Shown: positions 12,029 to 23,765 of the stretch, piece by piece
Numbering within the stretch: the first letter of the stretch is position 1
Layout: each line of letters begins with the position of its first letter
Source: Gorsachius magnificus
Lineage: Eukaryota > Chordata > Aves > Pelecaniformes > Ardeidae
Direction of reading: 5' to 3'
Length of the DNA stretch: 64,000 bases
Assembly: GCA_034008185.1 (NCBI GenBank)
Contig: CM067082.1
Coordinates: 124,559,988 to 124,623,987, forward strand
Translations under genes and position numbers: made by a program
Notes under the pieces: model-generated
The model's input: the letters and a program-made list of their open reading frames with translations, nothing else
Databases searched by the model: none
What the model was told of the DNA's origin: nothing

Positions 12029-14395
12029 AAGCCAAGGGTCTATTATGTGCCTGAAAAACTCACATTTCGGTCTGATTGTCTGCTCATCTGCTTGAACTGG
12101 AGCAAATAGCACTCTTCACAAGAGCTCTCCAAACCAGGCTTCCACCCCTTCTATTTGCACTAGCTATTAAAAAATATTTGCTAAGCAAATTAATAATGTA
12201 AATAAGACTGCAAGTGGGAATGTCTAGTTGCTTAAGAGGGAAGGCAAACAAACTGTTTTCAAGCACTTTTTAAACCACTTGAACAACAGGCCGTTTGCAT
12301 ACAAGCAATTAGTATGTTAATTACAAATGGTTCTTATCCACTCATTAGAACATTTCTGAGATTCACTGACAAATATAGGTCTTTCTTTAATTATCTTGAC
12401 TCATAGGGGAGTCATGAAACTCGCATTTAATTAAATTAAAAGGAAAGAACGGTATTTTAAAGAATTAAAATGGAAGAATATTATTTTAAAAAATTAGTTC
12501 TGATTTGGAATTTAACTACAGTAATTCTTGCAACTTCTGCATAAGACATGTAAGCCCACAATGCTGTGCATGGTTTATATATAATATGGAAAATAAATAT
12601 TTCAGGCAATTTTTTAATATTTGTGTTACTCAACCTTCTCTTGCCTTCACTGAATAGATATGGTTTTCTTTGCAGGGACTGGGTTAATAACTGTGAGGGA
12701 GAAGACAATAGTTAATGACTTGTGGAGGAATCTGACAAAGTAAAATGCCATTTAGCATGTAAACTCATTTAGTGCCATCTTCTTCTCTCTATTTGGATGC
12801 ACTTGTTACGACTCCACCCCAGAGGGAACAAGAGTGGACAGATTGTTCTTTTCAAAATGAGAATATACTGTGTTGTCATTATTTCTACGTCATGCTTTTA
12901 TATTGGCATGAAATCAGCAGGGATCTATGAGAAGTATGCTTTACTCTCCGGTAACAGCCACAACTGGGCAGAATACCATCCAATTACTTTGATCGGGATG
13001 TCAATATTTGTGATATGAAAGCACAAAGCATACAAGCTTTGTAGTGGGCAAAAGCTATGATACACAGTTGAAATGCAAGAGTGTGTATGCCTCCTTGTGT
13101 AAAGTGCTTGTACGGCTCTTACTCAAAGAGCCTTTTCTGTTTATTTATTATATAGCGAGGGAGGGTTTTTATTGCTTGTTTTTGCCAAAAGCATTTTCCA
13201 CTTTTATTCTAAAGACTACACAGATGTAGGAAAGACATTACAAACTCTCTTGGCCAATGCTAAATGACTTGTGTGCAAAAGTTATTGCTGTTCCAAACTG
13301 TCTTTTAAATGATATTGAATCCCTCTGCTCTCCAATAAGTACCTAGGTGAGACACCAGTTAACGCTGATGATAGACTAAATCACAGCTTCGTGAAAGTAG
13401 CCAATCCATTTGAAATGTTATGTGACTTTTTGCAGTATATTCTTTTTCTGACAAGTTTGAGTGATGATAATGCTTTTGGAAGTGTATTTAAAACAAAGGT
13501 CTGTCATTTTTTAAAAAAACCACATGCATTTAAGTTGGTTTACCATATTTTACCGAAAAGTGATTGAAGTTGTAACATCCAATGTTCTTCTTTAGCTTCC
13601 CCTTGGACACCTGGTAATCTCACCTATAGAATCTCTTTTGTCATGAGATGCAGGCTGATATCCTCCGTCTGTCCTAATCTCCAAAGGTTGTGTGAAAGTT
13701 TGCAAAAGAAATGTTGTGACATGCTACGACTGGCTGCCTGCAACAACAAGCCACTGGGGCCTTTTCCATCCTCCTCTCCTATGTTTCTCTTTTGCCATTT
13801 CTCATTGTCCTTCCCAGTCTAGATATTCTGAAGTATCTGAGCATCCTACTCTTTGCTGGATGGAGTGAGACATTCAGGACTGAGGTCTGGATCTCTCATG
13901 TAAAGGGTTTTAACAACTTTCACAGTTTTGTTTTCTTTTTTTTTTTTCCAGAAAATTCCTGAGGCACTTTGGGTTGAAATTTTGGCCTCGCACAAGTCAT
14001 TGATCATAATTTCATTGCCAGCATTTTGCTTTCAATTGCCTACCCCGTGTTTCAGTAGTCTTTTGGGTTGAACACCCCAGGTTTCAGTATTTTTGTTCAG
14101 TGTGATGGTTACTAGAACATTTACGAGCTTTCTTAAAAATGCACACCATTATATGGCACTTTAAGGCTTCCTGCTTGTTAAACTGCCTCAAAAGAAATGC
14201 AGCTACAGACTTTTATAAAGCTTAGATTAACTCCTGCCTCTGAAAATCAAATCAAATCTTTAGTAGGAAAAGGCTCAGAGTTACTGAATTTCTAATGACC
14301 CCCCAAATTGGTGTCATTCTCATCCTCTCATCTACCCTCACCTCAAAGCCCTGCGTTTGTTTTGCACTATGAGAAACAACAGCACAAAAATGGTG
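12029..14395. other. Unannotated sequence
   Basis: No gene was recognised. About 12280-12480 is a compact TTAATTA-containing block that could be a conserved non-coding element. A T-rich run lies at about 13935-13948. Nothing else stands out. Confidence 0.55.
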
Positions 14396-14474
14396 CTGTC
14401 CTGTGTACCAGAGCTAGACTAGATGGTATCAAGAGGTCCCTTCCAGCCCAAATATTTTTGTGATTCTGTGATTA
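14396..14474 (+). mobile_element. CR1 LINE 3' tail fragment
   Basis: The stretch AGACTAGATGGTATCAAGAG followed by GTCCCTTCCAGCCCAAATAT is a CR1 3' end, and it runs into ATTCTGTG at 14463-14470 and then a partial second repeat. It is shorter and more diverged than the fragment near 4.1 kb and also lies on the plus strand. Confidence 0.85.
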
Positions 14475-14954
14475 CCATTCTCTTACTGAAAAATCCCAAA
14501 CCAGAAACATTTGTTTAAAACACCCAGAATAGTGAATGTTGAACTATTAAATGCAGTTTCTACCACCTGCAACTCAGCTTTGTAGAAACCAAGTATTGAA
14601 TAATTATAATACAATAAATCTCTCTAAATGCTAAACAGGAAAATAAACAGAAGACTCAATTATGTTAATAAATTAATACAAATAAATAGTAATAATAATT
14701 ATATTTTTATTTCTACAGAACGCTATTTTCTTGCTCCAGGGCCAGGCTATTTATAGGTGGACATTAAATAAAGCCATCACATGGAGATGATTGCATCTAA
14801 ATTGTACAGTAGAGCAAACCTTGGATCCCAGTACATCTTTATTAAAACCATTGATAAAGCAAAGTCAATTTTTTTTTTTTAAATAATGGCATCTTCACCA
14901 CACAGACATTTGAAACTTAAAAATATGAAAGAAATATTGGAGTTATTTTGCAAT
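14475..14954. other. A+T-rich spacer between two CR1 fragments
   Basis: No gene was recognised. The sequence is dense in AATAAAT-type low-complexity words around 14590-14720 and holds a T12 run at about 14869-14880. Confidence 0.6.
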
Positions 14955-15503
14955 GAATCACAGAATCACAGAATCACAGCATGGCAAGGGTTGGAAGGAA
15001 CCTCTGGAGATCATCTAGTCCAACCCTCCTGCTAAAGCAGGGTCACCCAGAGCAGATTGCACAGGACATCGTCCAGATGGGCTTTGAATATCTCCAGAGA
15101 AGGAGACTCCACAGCCCCCCTGGGCAGCCTGTTCCAGTGCTCTGTCACCCTCAGAGTGAAGAAGTTCTTCCACATATGCAACTGAAGCCTCTTATGCTTC
15201 AGTTTGTGCCCATTGCCCCTTGTCCTGTCTCTGGCCACCACTGAGAAGAGTCTGGCTCCGTCCTCGTGACATCCACCCTTAAGATATTTGTATGTGTTGA
15301 TGAGATTCCCTCTCAGTCTTCTCTTCTGCAGGCTAAACAAGCCCAACTCTCTCAGCCTTTCCTCATAGGGGAGATGCTCTAGTCCCTTTATCATCCTTGT
15401 TGCTCTCCTCTGAACTCTGTCTAGGAGCTCCTCATCTTTCTTGAACTGGGGAGCCCAGAACTGGACACAGTACTCCAGGTGGGGTCTCACCAGAGCAGAG
15501 TAA
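14955..15503 (-). mobile_element. CR1 LINE, 3' part of ORF2 plus 3' UTR
   Basis: The plus strand begins with three copies of GAATCACA (the complement of the CR1 8-mer tail) and continues through the typical reversed CR1 3' UTR. It then runs into antisense ORF2 sequence ending at the C-terminal part of the reverse transcriptase region. The element is about 550 bp, heavily 5'-truncated, and is the best preserved CR1 in the window. The break near 15503 is abrupt, with unrelated sequence following. Confidence 0.95.
15032..15503 (-). pseudogene. C-terminal fragment of CR1 ORF2 (reverse transcriptase polyprotein)
   Basis: An uninterrupted minus-strand frame encodes the C-terminal end of the CR1 ORF2 protein, including the hallmark words [41 protein letters not shown], and near the end [19 protein letters not shown]. 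The frame remains open for about 28 further codons upstream of 15503, but those are chance flanking sequence and not CR1. The catalytic endonuclease domain and the reverse transcriptase palm are absent, so the fragment cannot transpose. That the frame is still open suggests this is the youngest CR1 copy here. Confidence 0.9.
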
Positions 15504-16908
15504 ACATAGATAGAAAAATAAATCAGCCATATTTGGATAGAAAACCCACTGTATTCCCCTGTAATTCCATTTAAAAAATGCAGCACGCATCCATTAATTT
15601 CCTTACCTGTTCAAATTTTCACTTAAGTCTCTGAAACTTTTCTCTGGTTTCTCAAGTTTACTAAACCAACTCACTAATTTTCTCCTAAATTTTTATGGCC
15701 CTACGTATGGTGCTGGCTTTTTTTTCTGAGTGTCTGCTCTCAAATCCATTCAGGATGTCAGATTTGCTATTTCAGCCATCAGCTTCTCCTTTCCCCAGTT
15801 CTGCCTTCCCCACAGACAACGACAGGTTCCCTTTATTTTGTCACTTGTAGATATTTCATCGCTAATTTAGTAACTACTACTTCTTCTAGTGTTTCTTCTG
15901 AAATTCCTACTGGATCTCCACTTTCCTGTCTCAGTTCCTGTTCAAGCTACTACTTAGATTATCTCCATTTCCACAGGAATACTTCCAACCACGTACACAT
16001 ATTTAAACGTGGCCCTAACTTTCAGTCAGGTGTGAGATTCGCAATTGCAGACAGTTCAGCTCCACTCAAAATCTCCGCTACCAGTGACTAAATTTTAACA
16101 AGTGCTTGCCACAGTAAGAGCCAATGTCTAGACCCAATACACATTACACCACAGAAAATAAACTTATAGACCTGGGTTTTGTGGATTAATTTCCCACAGA
16201 AGTTAGAGACTTATAGGTGCATTTATGAAGCAACCCCAAATCCACTAAAATGGAATAGTCAAATAAAATAACTATATGTAGTATGGAAAACTGATATTTT
16301 CAGATGTGCAAGTGGACAATCTGAATTCTGCATACTAGTAAAGCAATTGTATGCTATTTAACACTTGAGCGTTATTTGCCTGCTGACTTTCTCAAGCTTT
16401 CAACAGCTGTTTGTGCTCTCTCAATTTTTCTGTTTTATTTTCTCAGAACTGCTCTACCTTGACCACAAGGAGCCTTGAAGAACAGCTGGAGTGACACATC
16501 AGGTCTGATTGATCGATGGCTGCAGGACCCAGATGGTGAACTCTCAAAAAATGTTGTTGGCCAATACTTTTACCGCTGGAACAGTTTGGGGTTTTCTGCG
16601 GTTCCTGTAGCTGAAGCTTTACTAAATGTTAAGCAGTCACTTCTTGGCTAAGGTCCATTCAAGCTGCATTTGGATCTTGCTGGGATGGCTACAACTTCAT
16701 AAAAGTTCATTGTTTATACTCTCTCTCACTCACGGAGACTTTGCCAGCTCGTAAATGCTCGTATTCTCATGAATTCTTCAAAATAGCTGCCATCAATGAG
16801 ATATTTTGACTTTACTTTTACTGCAGAGAAAATCCTTTCAGAAAATCTTTGTCATGCTGTTTATACATACTGTACATTTTATGCGGAGTTATTTATAGAG
16901 CTGTAAGA
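15504..16908. other. Unannotated sequence
   Basis: No gene or repeat was recognised. The first part (15600-16100) is C+T-rich on the plus strand. No exon-like frame is evident. Confidence 0.55.
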
Positions 16909-16954
16909 GGTTTGAAAGACTGGAGCTCTCTTTGTTTAACAAGTCTTTCAAACC
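16909..16954. repeat. Perfect 13-bp inverted repeat (hairpin)
   Basis: GGTTTGAAAGACT at 16909-16921 is repeated as its exact complement AGTCTTTCAAACC at 16942-16954, with a 20-base loop. Beyond an internal mismatch of four bases, a further short pairing (TGT with GCA, allowing a G-T pair) is possible. A transcript from either strand could fold into a stem-loop. There is no direct evidence that it is transcribed. Confidence 0.8.
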
Positions 16955-18167
16955 AGAAGCATATCATATGTTAATAAAAAAGTCTCCAAGAGAAAAAATC
17001 TTCTTTTGTAGAGTAATCCTTTCTGACTAGTCTTCTGAAACTTGCATTCCTATCATAATATACAAATTCTGGTGTTTTTCAGGCTCCCTTTTCTCACGCT
17101 TAGACATATGGGTGAATAATGCCTAGTTTTAATCTGTCTCAGACTGATCATTTCAGCCAAGTAATTTTGTGTAAATATGATATCCCTCACTGACAATTCA
17201 TCAAGCAGGGTTTCTCTGCTGAATCACTGCTAACAAATGAATGCCACTGAATGGTGAAATTTTGACCTATAATACTGAAAATGCTGCTTGTGGGGGAAAA
17301 TATAAAACAAAAGTCTGCGATCCTCAAAAACGTTCAGCAATCCTGAAACTCACGGCAAATTTTGCCTAATTTGTGCATTGGTATGTGCAGTGTGGGGTTC
17401 AGTCTGGTAATTTTTTTCTTCCTCTTTAAGTAACCTCTCTAAAAGCTACTTATAGCATCAGAAAAAATTGGTGTTCTTCAGTTCTTCTCCTAGATTTTTA
17501 GGTAGTGCTGCTGTGTTCCATTCAACCTCAAACAAATGCCCCAAATACATGACATGCATTTTGAAAAAGGCAATCAGGGATCTCTACATCTCTAATATTA
17601 TTCTATGGAAAATAATGACATAAAGAGAAAGGTTTTAAAAAGGGCCACTCATTGAGCGACCGTAAGAGGTGAAACATGAGAGAGCTAACAAGCAATAAAA
17701 TAAAATTATGTTGAACTATTTGCATCTAAGGGCCCAATATAAAGCCTACTAAAGTCAATTGGTTTTTTATCTTCTTTGCTGGTTCAACCGTTGAAAAACA
17801 ACAGGTTTAGAGGCTAATCCTGGGCAAGTAGCCATTAGTCAAAAATATGTCACTTCAGTAGATTTATTGTTATGAATCTTTTGAAATGAAAATCAAGATT
17901 TATACAAAAAAAAATAGGTTGGTTTTGTAACTTTCTTTGGTAGACTAACGTCCATCTTTCAACTTTTTAGGAACATCATTTTTATTAAATCAGCCTATTA
18001 TATTAATGCCAGTTTTTCTTGTAATAAGAGCCTCAGTTCCCCTGTTCCTCTCTCATCTTTGAGAGATAAGAGAAATTGGCCCTTTAAATCTAAACCGATC
18101 CAAAATGGGGTAATTCAACACAGGTACCTCAAAGCAGAATGCTGCAGAGAAGGAGAGTTCCCCATCT
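16955..18167. other. Unannotated sequence with a possible ancient repeat relic
   Basis: No gene was recognised. At about 17730-17765 the words GGGCCCAATATAAAGCCTAC and AAAGTCAATTGG resemble a widespread old amniote repeat type that contains TGAAGTCAATGG, but the match is short. An ATTTGCAT octamer lies at 17718-17725. Confidence 0.45.
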
Positions 18168-18235
18168 CTGGACGTGTTTGGGAAGAAAGGAAAAAAAAAT
18201 TCTGGAGGTGTTTGGGAAGAAAGGAAAAAAAAATT
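18168..18235 (+). repeat. 34-bp tandem duplication
   Basis: Two head-to-tail copies (18168-18201 and 18202-18235) of a 34-bp unit differ at one position (CTGGACGTG versus CTGGAGGTG). Each copy ends with GGAAAAAAAAATT, so slippage or unequal exchange between A-runs may have produced the duplication. The near identity implies a recent origin. Confidence 0.95.
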
Positions 18236-21200
18236 CTGGCAGGTTTCAACATTTCTGACAGCAGTTCTGAGCTGCTTAGAGAAATCACCAGCTGAAAGGA
18301 AAAAAAGAACGTAGCGCAGGTAAGGCAGGCAAAGGGTGTTAACTATAATAAATACAGTTTATCATATGGTTATAGAAATTTATTACAGAGATATCAAAAT
18401 ATCTATTTAGTATAAATATCTATAAATGTATATCCAGAGGCATAAATATAAATCTCTCCACATAAACTCAAAGATTCTCTCACTCTCTGGTTGTCACCAC
18501 ATTCCCTATCAAATCCACATCTAACAATAGCACTATTCCCCGTTAGACTCTTCAAGATCTGCTTAGAGTGAATTTTCTACTACGCCCTGTGATCTTTTAT
18601 CTAACTCTCTTACCTGTGCTAATACATTCATCATTCTCGCTTTACGCTGTCATCCCCGTTTTATTGTCACTCTCACCAGCACATTGTTTGCATCCATCCC
18701 CTGGTGTTTTTATGCAGTGCCCTGTCACGGCAGGAAAAATATATGGTTTGTTATTCATTCTTTCTATAGCTTGTTGAGCTCTTCCATATTGCCTTTTTAG
18801 GCTCTCACGTTTCAGTCTCCTTCTATTAATAAATCCTAACATTAGAATCAATTCAAATAGGAAAAAAAAATCCAAACCTATCATTTTTTTGTCTCTTCTT
18901 GCAAACAAACATACTTTCCTGCAATAAAGCCTAAAGTCATAATCAGGATTTCAGAAGGCAAAGTTTGTAATTTTGCTTTCACAGTTTTAATCTTCTATTA
19001 GCAGGGGTGAGAAATGAAGGTGGGCTGTTAGAAAGGAGGTGAACTAATTAAGCTCTCTGGCCAGAAATACCATATTACATGTATCTTATTGCATTTCTTT
19101 CAGTTACTGTCTCTCCGGTGATATTTTACATCGTCTTGCTGTATTGGAGCAAGACACATTTATAAGGAATTTCTACAGCTAAACATTAGCAAATTTAATT
19201 TGGAAATGTCGGACAAGGTCTTTTTCACCATCAGCTGTGGTAATACATTCTTCATCATTTCAGATGCAGGCATAGTATTTCGTGATTGATGCATCCTCAT
19301 GAGCTGGCTCCTTGAAACTGCAGTCTCTTCTGCAAAAGAGTTGCATGTGGTGGAATGCCATCTGTGGGACCTTCAGGAACACAAAATGAAAGAAGTTAAG
19401 AGATAATTAGGTAGGTAGATAGTAAGAAAGAAAAAAAAATGAAAGGGAAAAAGAAAGAAGAAATTAATGAATGAACAAATGAATTAACCTAACTTCTTCA
19501 GTATGTAAGTGTATCCTTTTTTTTAATTCAAATGTACTGGTTTAATGAATTGCCATGTGTGTAGTGTGTAATGTTGGAGCCATTCAAGTCAATACAAATT
19601 TTGCTATTAACAGTAATGAAAACTAAATGCAGCTTGCTTTTTCTATTATTATTATTATTATTATGGAATTTGAGATATTTTGTTCTCATCTTGATCTATC
19701 CACTTTTATCCCTGAAACCTGAAGGCTGTTTTTCAGTACAAAACCCCCTCAAAGCCAAGATTTTGCCTTCTGTTTCTTAAAAATTAATTATCTTATTTTT
19801 ATTTTACCTTAACTGATTCACTCAAACACTGGATCTGTTTGATACACCTTATCCTTGAAAGTTGGTAGTTATATTACCAGTATTTGAAAAGATAGCATCC
19901 TAATAAATAGTGTGCAAATTTTAAAAGGCTAATTCTTAAGTCTTTTTTTTTTTTAATCATGGTAACATAGGCTTAGTTTCATTTTTGTACCCATGGAAAT
20001 AAATGCTAGAAAAAAAATAGACTTCTGCTGTGTGATATTTTGCTGATAGTCTAGGGTCTGATTCAGAGGGAAATGAATAATAAGCCAGGTAATGCCAATA
20101 TATTAACAATGATGGTGTTGTCATGTACGTTCTATAAAGCGTATGCCAAAGAAAAATGCTGGCATGTGCTGTGTTGAAATATCAGCTTAGTTAAAGGATT
20201 CATGATGAACCATTTGTCTTTTACCCTTACCTCACTAGTTCTGCCAGCAACCCTCTGTCTGCCAAAATGAAAAGGGGACAGCTGCCAAAGGGATGGATTT
20301 CAAAGTGTGATTTTTTTTGTTTGTTTTAGTTTTACACTCTTCCATCTTTGTGATTTTTTTTCTCCCCTAGAAAATGCAGTGTGTTGGGTAATAAGATGAG
20401 TTAATCAGGAAAGCTGTTAGCTTTGAAAGCTCTGTTTAGGCTGACTTTTCTCTGAGTCTTTACCCAGAAATGGATGGAAGACCTGCAGACACCACTGGCT
20501 TCCTCTAAAATGAGGATCTTTGTATCCAAAGCAAATTCGAGCCAGAAAATATGTAGTAGACAGAAAATGCCCACAAATCTTCCTCTGCCAAAACCTTTAA
20601 GGACTGCATGGTCACAGAGCAGTGGGTCAGCAGGACTGGTTCTGTGCACACCTCTGTGCAGCATCTGCAAATTTGGCTAGAATAAGACCCTACCTGCAAT
20701 TATAAAAATGCTTTCCCTCAGTGTGCTATGTTGAAGGGATGAGGAATAAATTTGCTATTCCCAGTAGCACAGGAGAAACTTGCTGATTTGGTAGGTAATT
20801 GGGCCTCCTGAGCCAACAGTGAACTAAATTTGTAGATTTAATATAGGGATAGAGTATTTTAGCCAGGCAGAAACATGGGAGAGGCAGCCCTGGAACCGCG
20901 TAAGTGGATGCCAACTGTCTCACTCACTACCCATACAGAAAGGTTTGACTTTTCTATCAATCTGATTGAATGACTTTCCTTCTAGATAAAGGGGAAAACT
21001 GGACAAAACAGAGCAGGCTGTCCCATACAGTACGTGCACATCTTGTGGAAAATTTTCTACCGTGGTGGCAAATGATTGCAACTTTTTCCAAGTCTTCTTA
21101 TGTCTTTAAAAAGGATGAAGGCACAGAAAGAGTGGCTGAGGGAACAGCGTGTATGCTGCAGGAGGACTGACAATATTAAAAGTGGGCTTTTTAATCAGGG

Positions 21201-21727
21201 CTGAATTTTCTCAAAACAAATGCTGGATGAGTCTAGAATGAAGGAAGTGTTCCTGAGTGACTGTAGCCTGGTGTTCAGGTCCTACAGCTGCAGTGTGCCT
21301 CCCCTCCTGGCTCCTGCACCCAGCACAGACCCAGCATGCTCCATGGTGTGTGTGTGTCCATGCCTGTCTTCTCCCAGCTCCGCAGCAGGCATTCCTGATG
21401 TGAGAAAGCAAGCCAGAGGACAGCACCCTTCCCCTTTATAACATCCTTCTATCGAGAGTATTCCTCATTGCTAAACAATAGCAGGGAGAAGGTCTAAGAG
21501 TGAGATTTGAATCTTGAATGCCTGGCAAAAATTTTGCATGGGGAAGTCTCTGGGTCTCAGATTTGATGACACAATAAAACATTTTTCACCATTAAGCTCC
21601 TTTTTCAACCCCTCTCTTACTTTCATGTCCCAGTGGCTTATGTCCTCAATCTGTAGGTGTTTGCACCTGTGTCCACCTGATAACTTTCTCAATAACAATT
21701 CTGAATGTTCATATTGATGAGCAGACC
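18236..21727. other. Unannotated A+T-rich sequence
   Basis: No gene was recognised. A purine-rich low-complexity tract with AAAGAAAG and AATGAATGAA words lies around 19410-19490, and there is an (ATT)n repeat at 19644-19663. A region around 21280-21420 is richer in G+C but shows no recognisable exon. Confidence 0.55.
19644..19663 (+). repeat. (ATT)n microsatellite
   Basis: This is an almost perfect run of ATT trinucleotides. It is a simple repeat. Confidence 0.85.
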
Positions 21728-22130
21728 TGTTGCAACCCAAAGAGGAGCTCAGATATAAAGACGCCAATGACTTGAAGCCAAGGTTTATTAAAATACCTTG
21801 TTGAAAAGCCCAACCAGTGCTCTCGAATGAGAGGAAGACTGCAGTCTAAACTCACTTCTCAAACTACATATTGAGGAACCCATATGGCAGAGCAGTTTTA
21901 AGACACAAATTCATAGCAAAACATTGTGAAAAGTAGTAATTGTGGTTTTATAGAAGTACTTGTTTTCCTTCGAAGGCTGGCTGCAGAATTATACTTGCTA
22001 GTGGAATATTTGGTGCAAATGGAATATTTGAGTAGGATGGACAATGCTACTGATGAATCTCAAAAGCAAAATTGGTCCCCCTCCCATGCAAGCTGGCTTA
22101 CACAAGGGTCATACAGAAATGCAAATTCCT
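21728..22130 (-). mobile_element. Possible solo LTR, minus strand
   Basis: On the minus strand the sequence has LTR-like order. A TATAAAA box lies at the complement of 21946-21952, an AATAAA signal about 160 bp later at the complement of 21784-21789, then about 55 bp of U5-like sequence ending TTGCAACA at 21728. The terminal CA and the spacing are right for an LTR. I could not find a matching TG end with a target-site duplication, so the 5' limit near 22130 is a guess. Other explanations, such as a chance combination of these short signals, are not excluded. Confidence 0.3.
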
Positions 22131-22950
22131 ATGGAGAATGTTGATCTCAATGATAAAGAATAAAAAAATTAATTAGTTTTTATACTGCACTCTGGGGATG
22201 ACATTTAGACTTAATCTTGCAAATAAACTTGTAATGCCTCACTGTTATTGTCACAAAAGTTTGAGCTATGGCTCATAAAGGCATCCAGAATACCTTTACA
22301 AGGCATACAGTCCCCAAGCTATTTACTGCCGACACTACAAACCTTTTGTCCATTCTGCCGTAAACAAAATGGAAGATCCAGAGTTGCCGGCTGTTCAACA
22401 TATAATGGCAGGGTTGCTTTTTTTATAGTTCACCTACCGTACTCATGTGCAATTGAATGTGTCTCCCATATACTGCTCTTGCCAATCCTATCTCCAGCAA
22501 TTATCCTGTTCTAGTACTCCATTGCAAAGTACCTGCCAATAATGAGAGATTTGCAGGTGGTAGCCACAAAGCACTGCTTCTCTCTCTTTTCTTTGCAGGC
22601 ACCCTGCGGTGGCAGCTGAAACATGATGGTGCTGATGTTGTTCACATAGAAGGCCATGACACAGCCCAGGGCAAATGGTGTCTCTGTTTAACCTGATCCA
22701 GATGACAGTTGTGCTCTCTTTTGCCCATTATTTTCAAGTCAAGGTGGGTGCTGTCTTCAACAAACTAATTTCAAGCTACATGCTGATTAAGTTAGGGTTT
22801 TTTCCATGGGTTTTGCATTTTTCTTATTTTAAAATTCCATTTAAATCTAAGTTTTTTGGGTGCAGGAGTTTTCAGATGATGTTTTAGCTGGGAAGTGAGT
22901 ATGAAACTTTTACTGGCCACTGAAATGACTCCAGCATTGAGCTGGGTAGT
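22131..22950. other. Unannotated sequence
   Basis: No gene or repeat was recognised. Short open frames have no recognisable domains. Confidence 0.55.
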
Positions 22951-23765
22951 AATCACATGCTCACAAAATAACTGAGACTGGAAGGGAAAGGACCACAGGA
23001 GGTCTCTTGTCCAATCTCCTACTCAAAGCAGGGCTAGCTTGAATGTCAGATCATGTTGCTCCAGGGATTTATCCAGCCTGGTCTTGAAAATCTCCAAGAA
23101 TGGAGACTGCAGACCCCCTCTTCTTCCACTGCTGGAGTGTCCTCATGGTGAAAATGTTCTTTACATGGTCTGAATGTTGCTTTTTTCAACTTGCTGTCTC
23201 TCATCCTCTCAGTACACATGCCTGTGAGGAGCACAACCTTCTTTTTCGTAACCTCCCTGTAGGCCCTGCCAGGCTGCTGCCAGCCCCCTGAAGCCATCAG
23301 TTCTCCTGGCTGAACGAGCCCAGCTCCCTCAGCCTCTTCTCACTAGGCAAGTGCTCCAGCCCTGATGATCTTCGTGGCTCTCCACTGAACTTGCTGCAGG
23401 TTATCAATGTTTTAATTGTACTGGGGGCTCAAAACTGGATGCAGTATTGTATATATGGTCAAACATAGTGCAAAGTAAAGGGGGATAATAATCTACTGGC
23501 TTTTCTCCTGTTAATACAGCCCAGGATGCTGTTGAGTTTCCTTGCTGCCAGAGGATACCCCGGCTCATGTTCAGCTGACTGTCTACCAACATCTCTGGTG
23601 CCTTTCCAGCAGAGCTGCTCCCCAGCCAGGCAGACCCCAGCCTGGATCAGTGCAAGGGGTTAGTCCATCTCATGTGCAGGACTTGGCATTTGCCCCTGTA
23701 GAATTTTATGAGGTTCCTGTTCCATTTCTTTCAGGCATGCTGCAAAGCCCCCAGCATCTGCCACC
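22951..23765 (-). mobile_element. CR1 LINE, degraded, ORF2 C-terminal half and 3' UTR
   Basis: The plus strand reads as reversed CR1: a diverged tail, GGAAGGGAAAGGACC, TTTATCCAGCCTGGTCTTGA, then antisense ORF2 including CCCAGGATGCTGTTGAGTTT and GGCTCATGTTCAGCTGACTG. In the minus-strand translation the words LVDSQLNMS match the CR1 reverse transcriptase C-terminal region. Several frameshifts are present. It shares diagnostic wording (GGCCCTGCCAGGCTGCTGCC, and ACTGAACTTGCTGCAGGTTA followed by TCAATGTTTTAATTGTACTG) with the copy at 55.4-56.7 kb, so the two belong to the same older subfamily. Confidence 0.9.
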
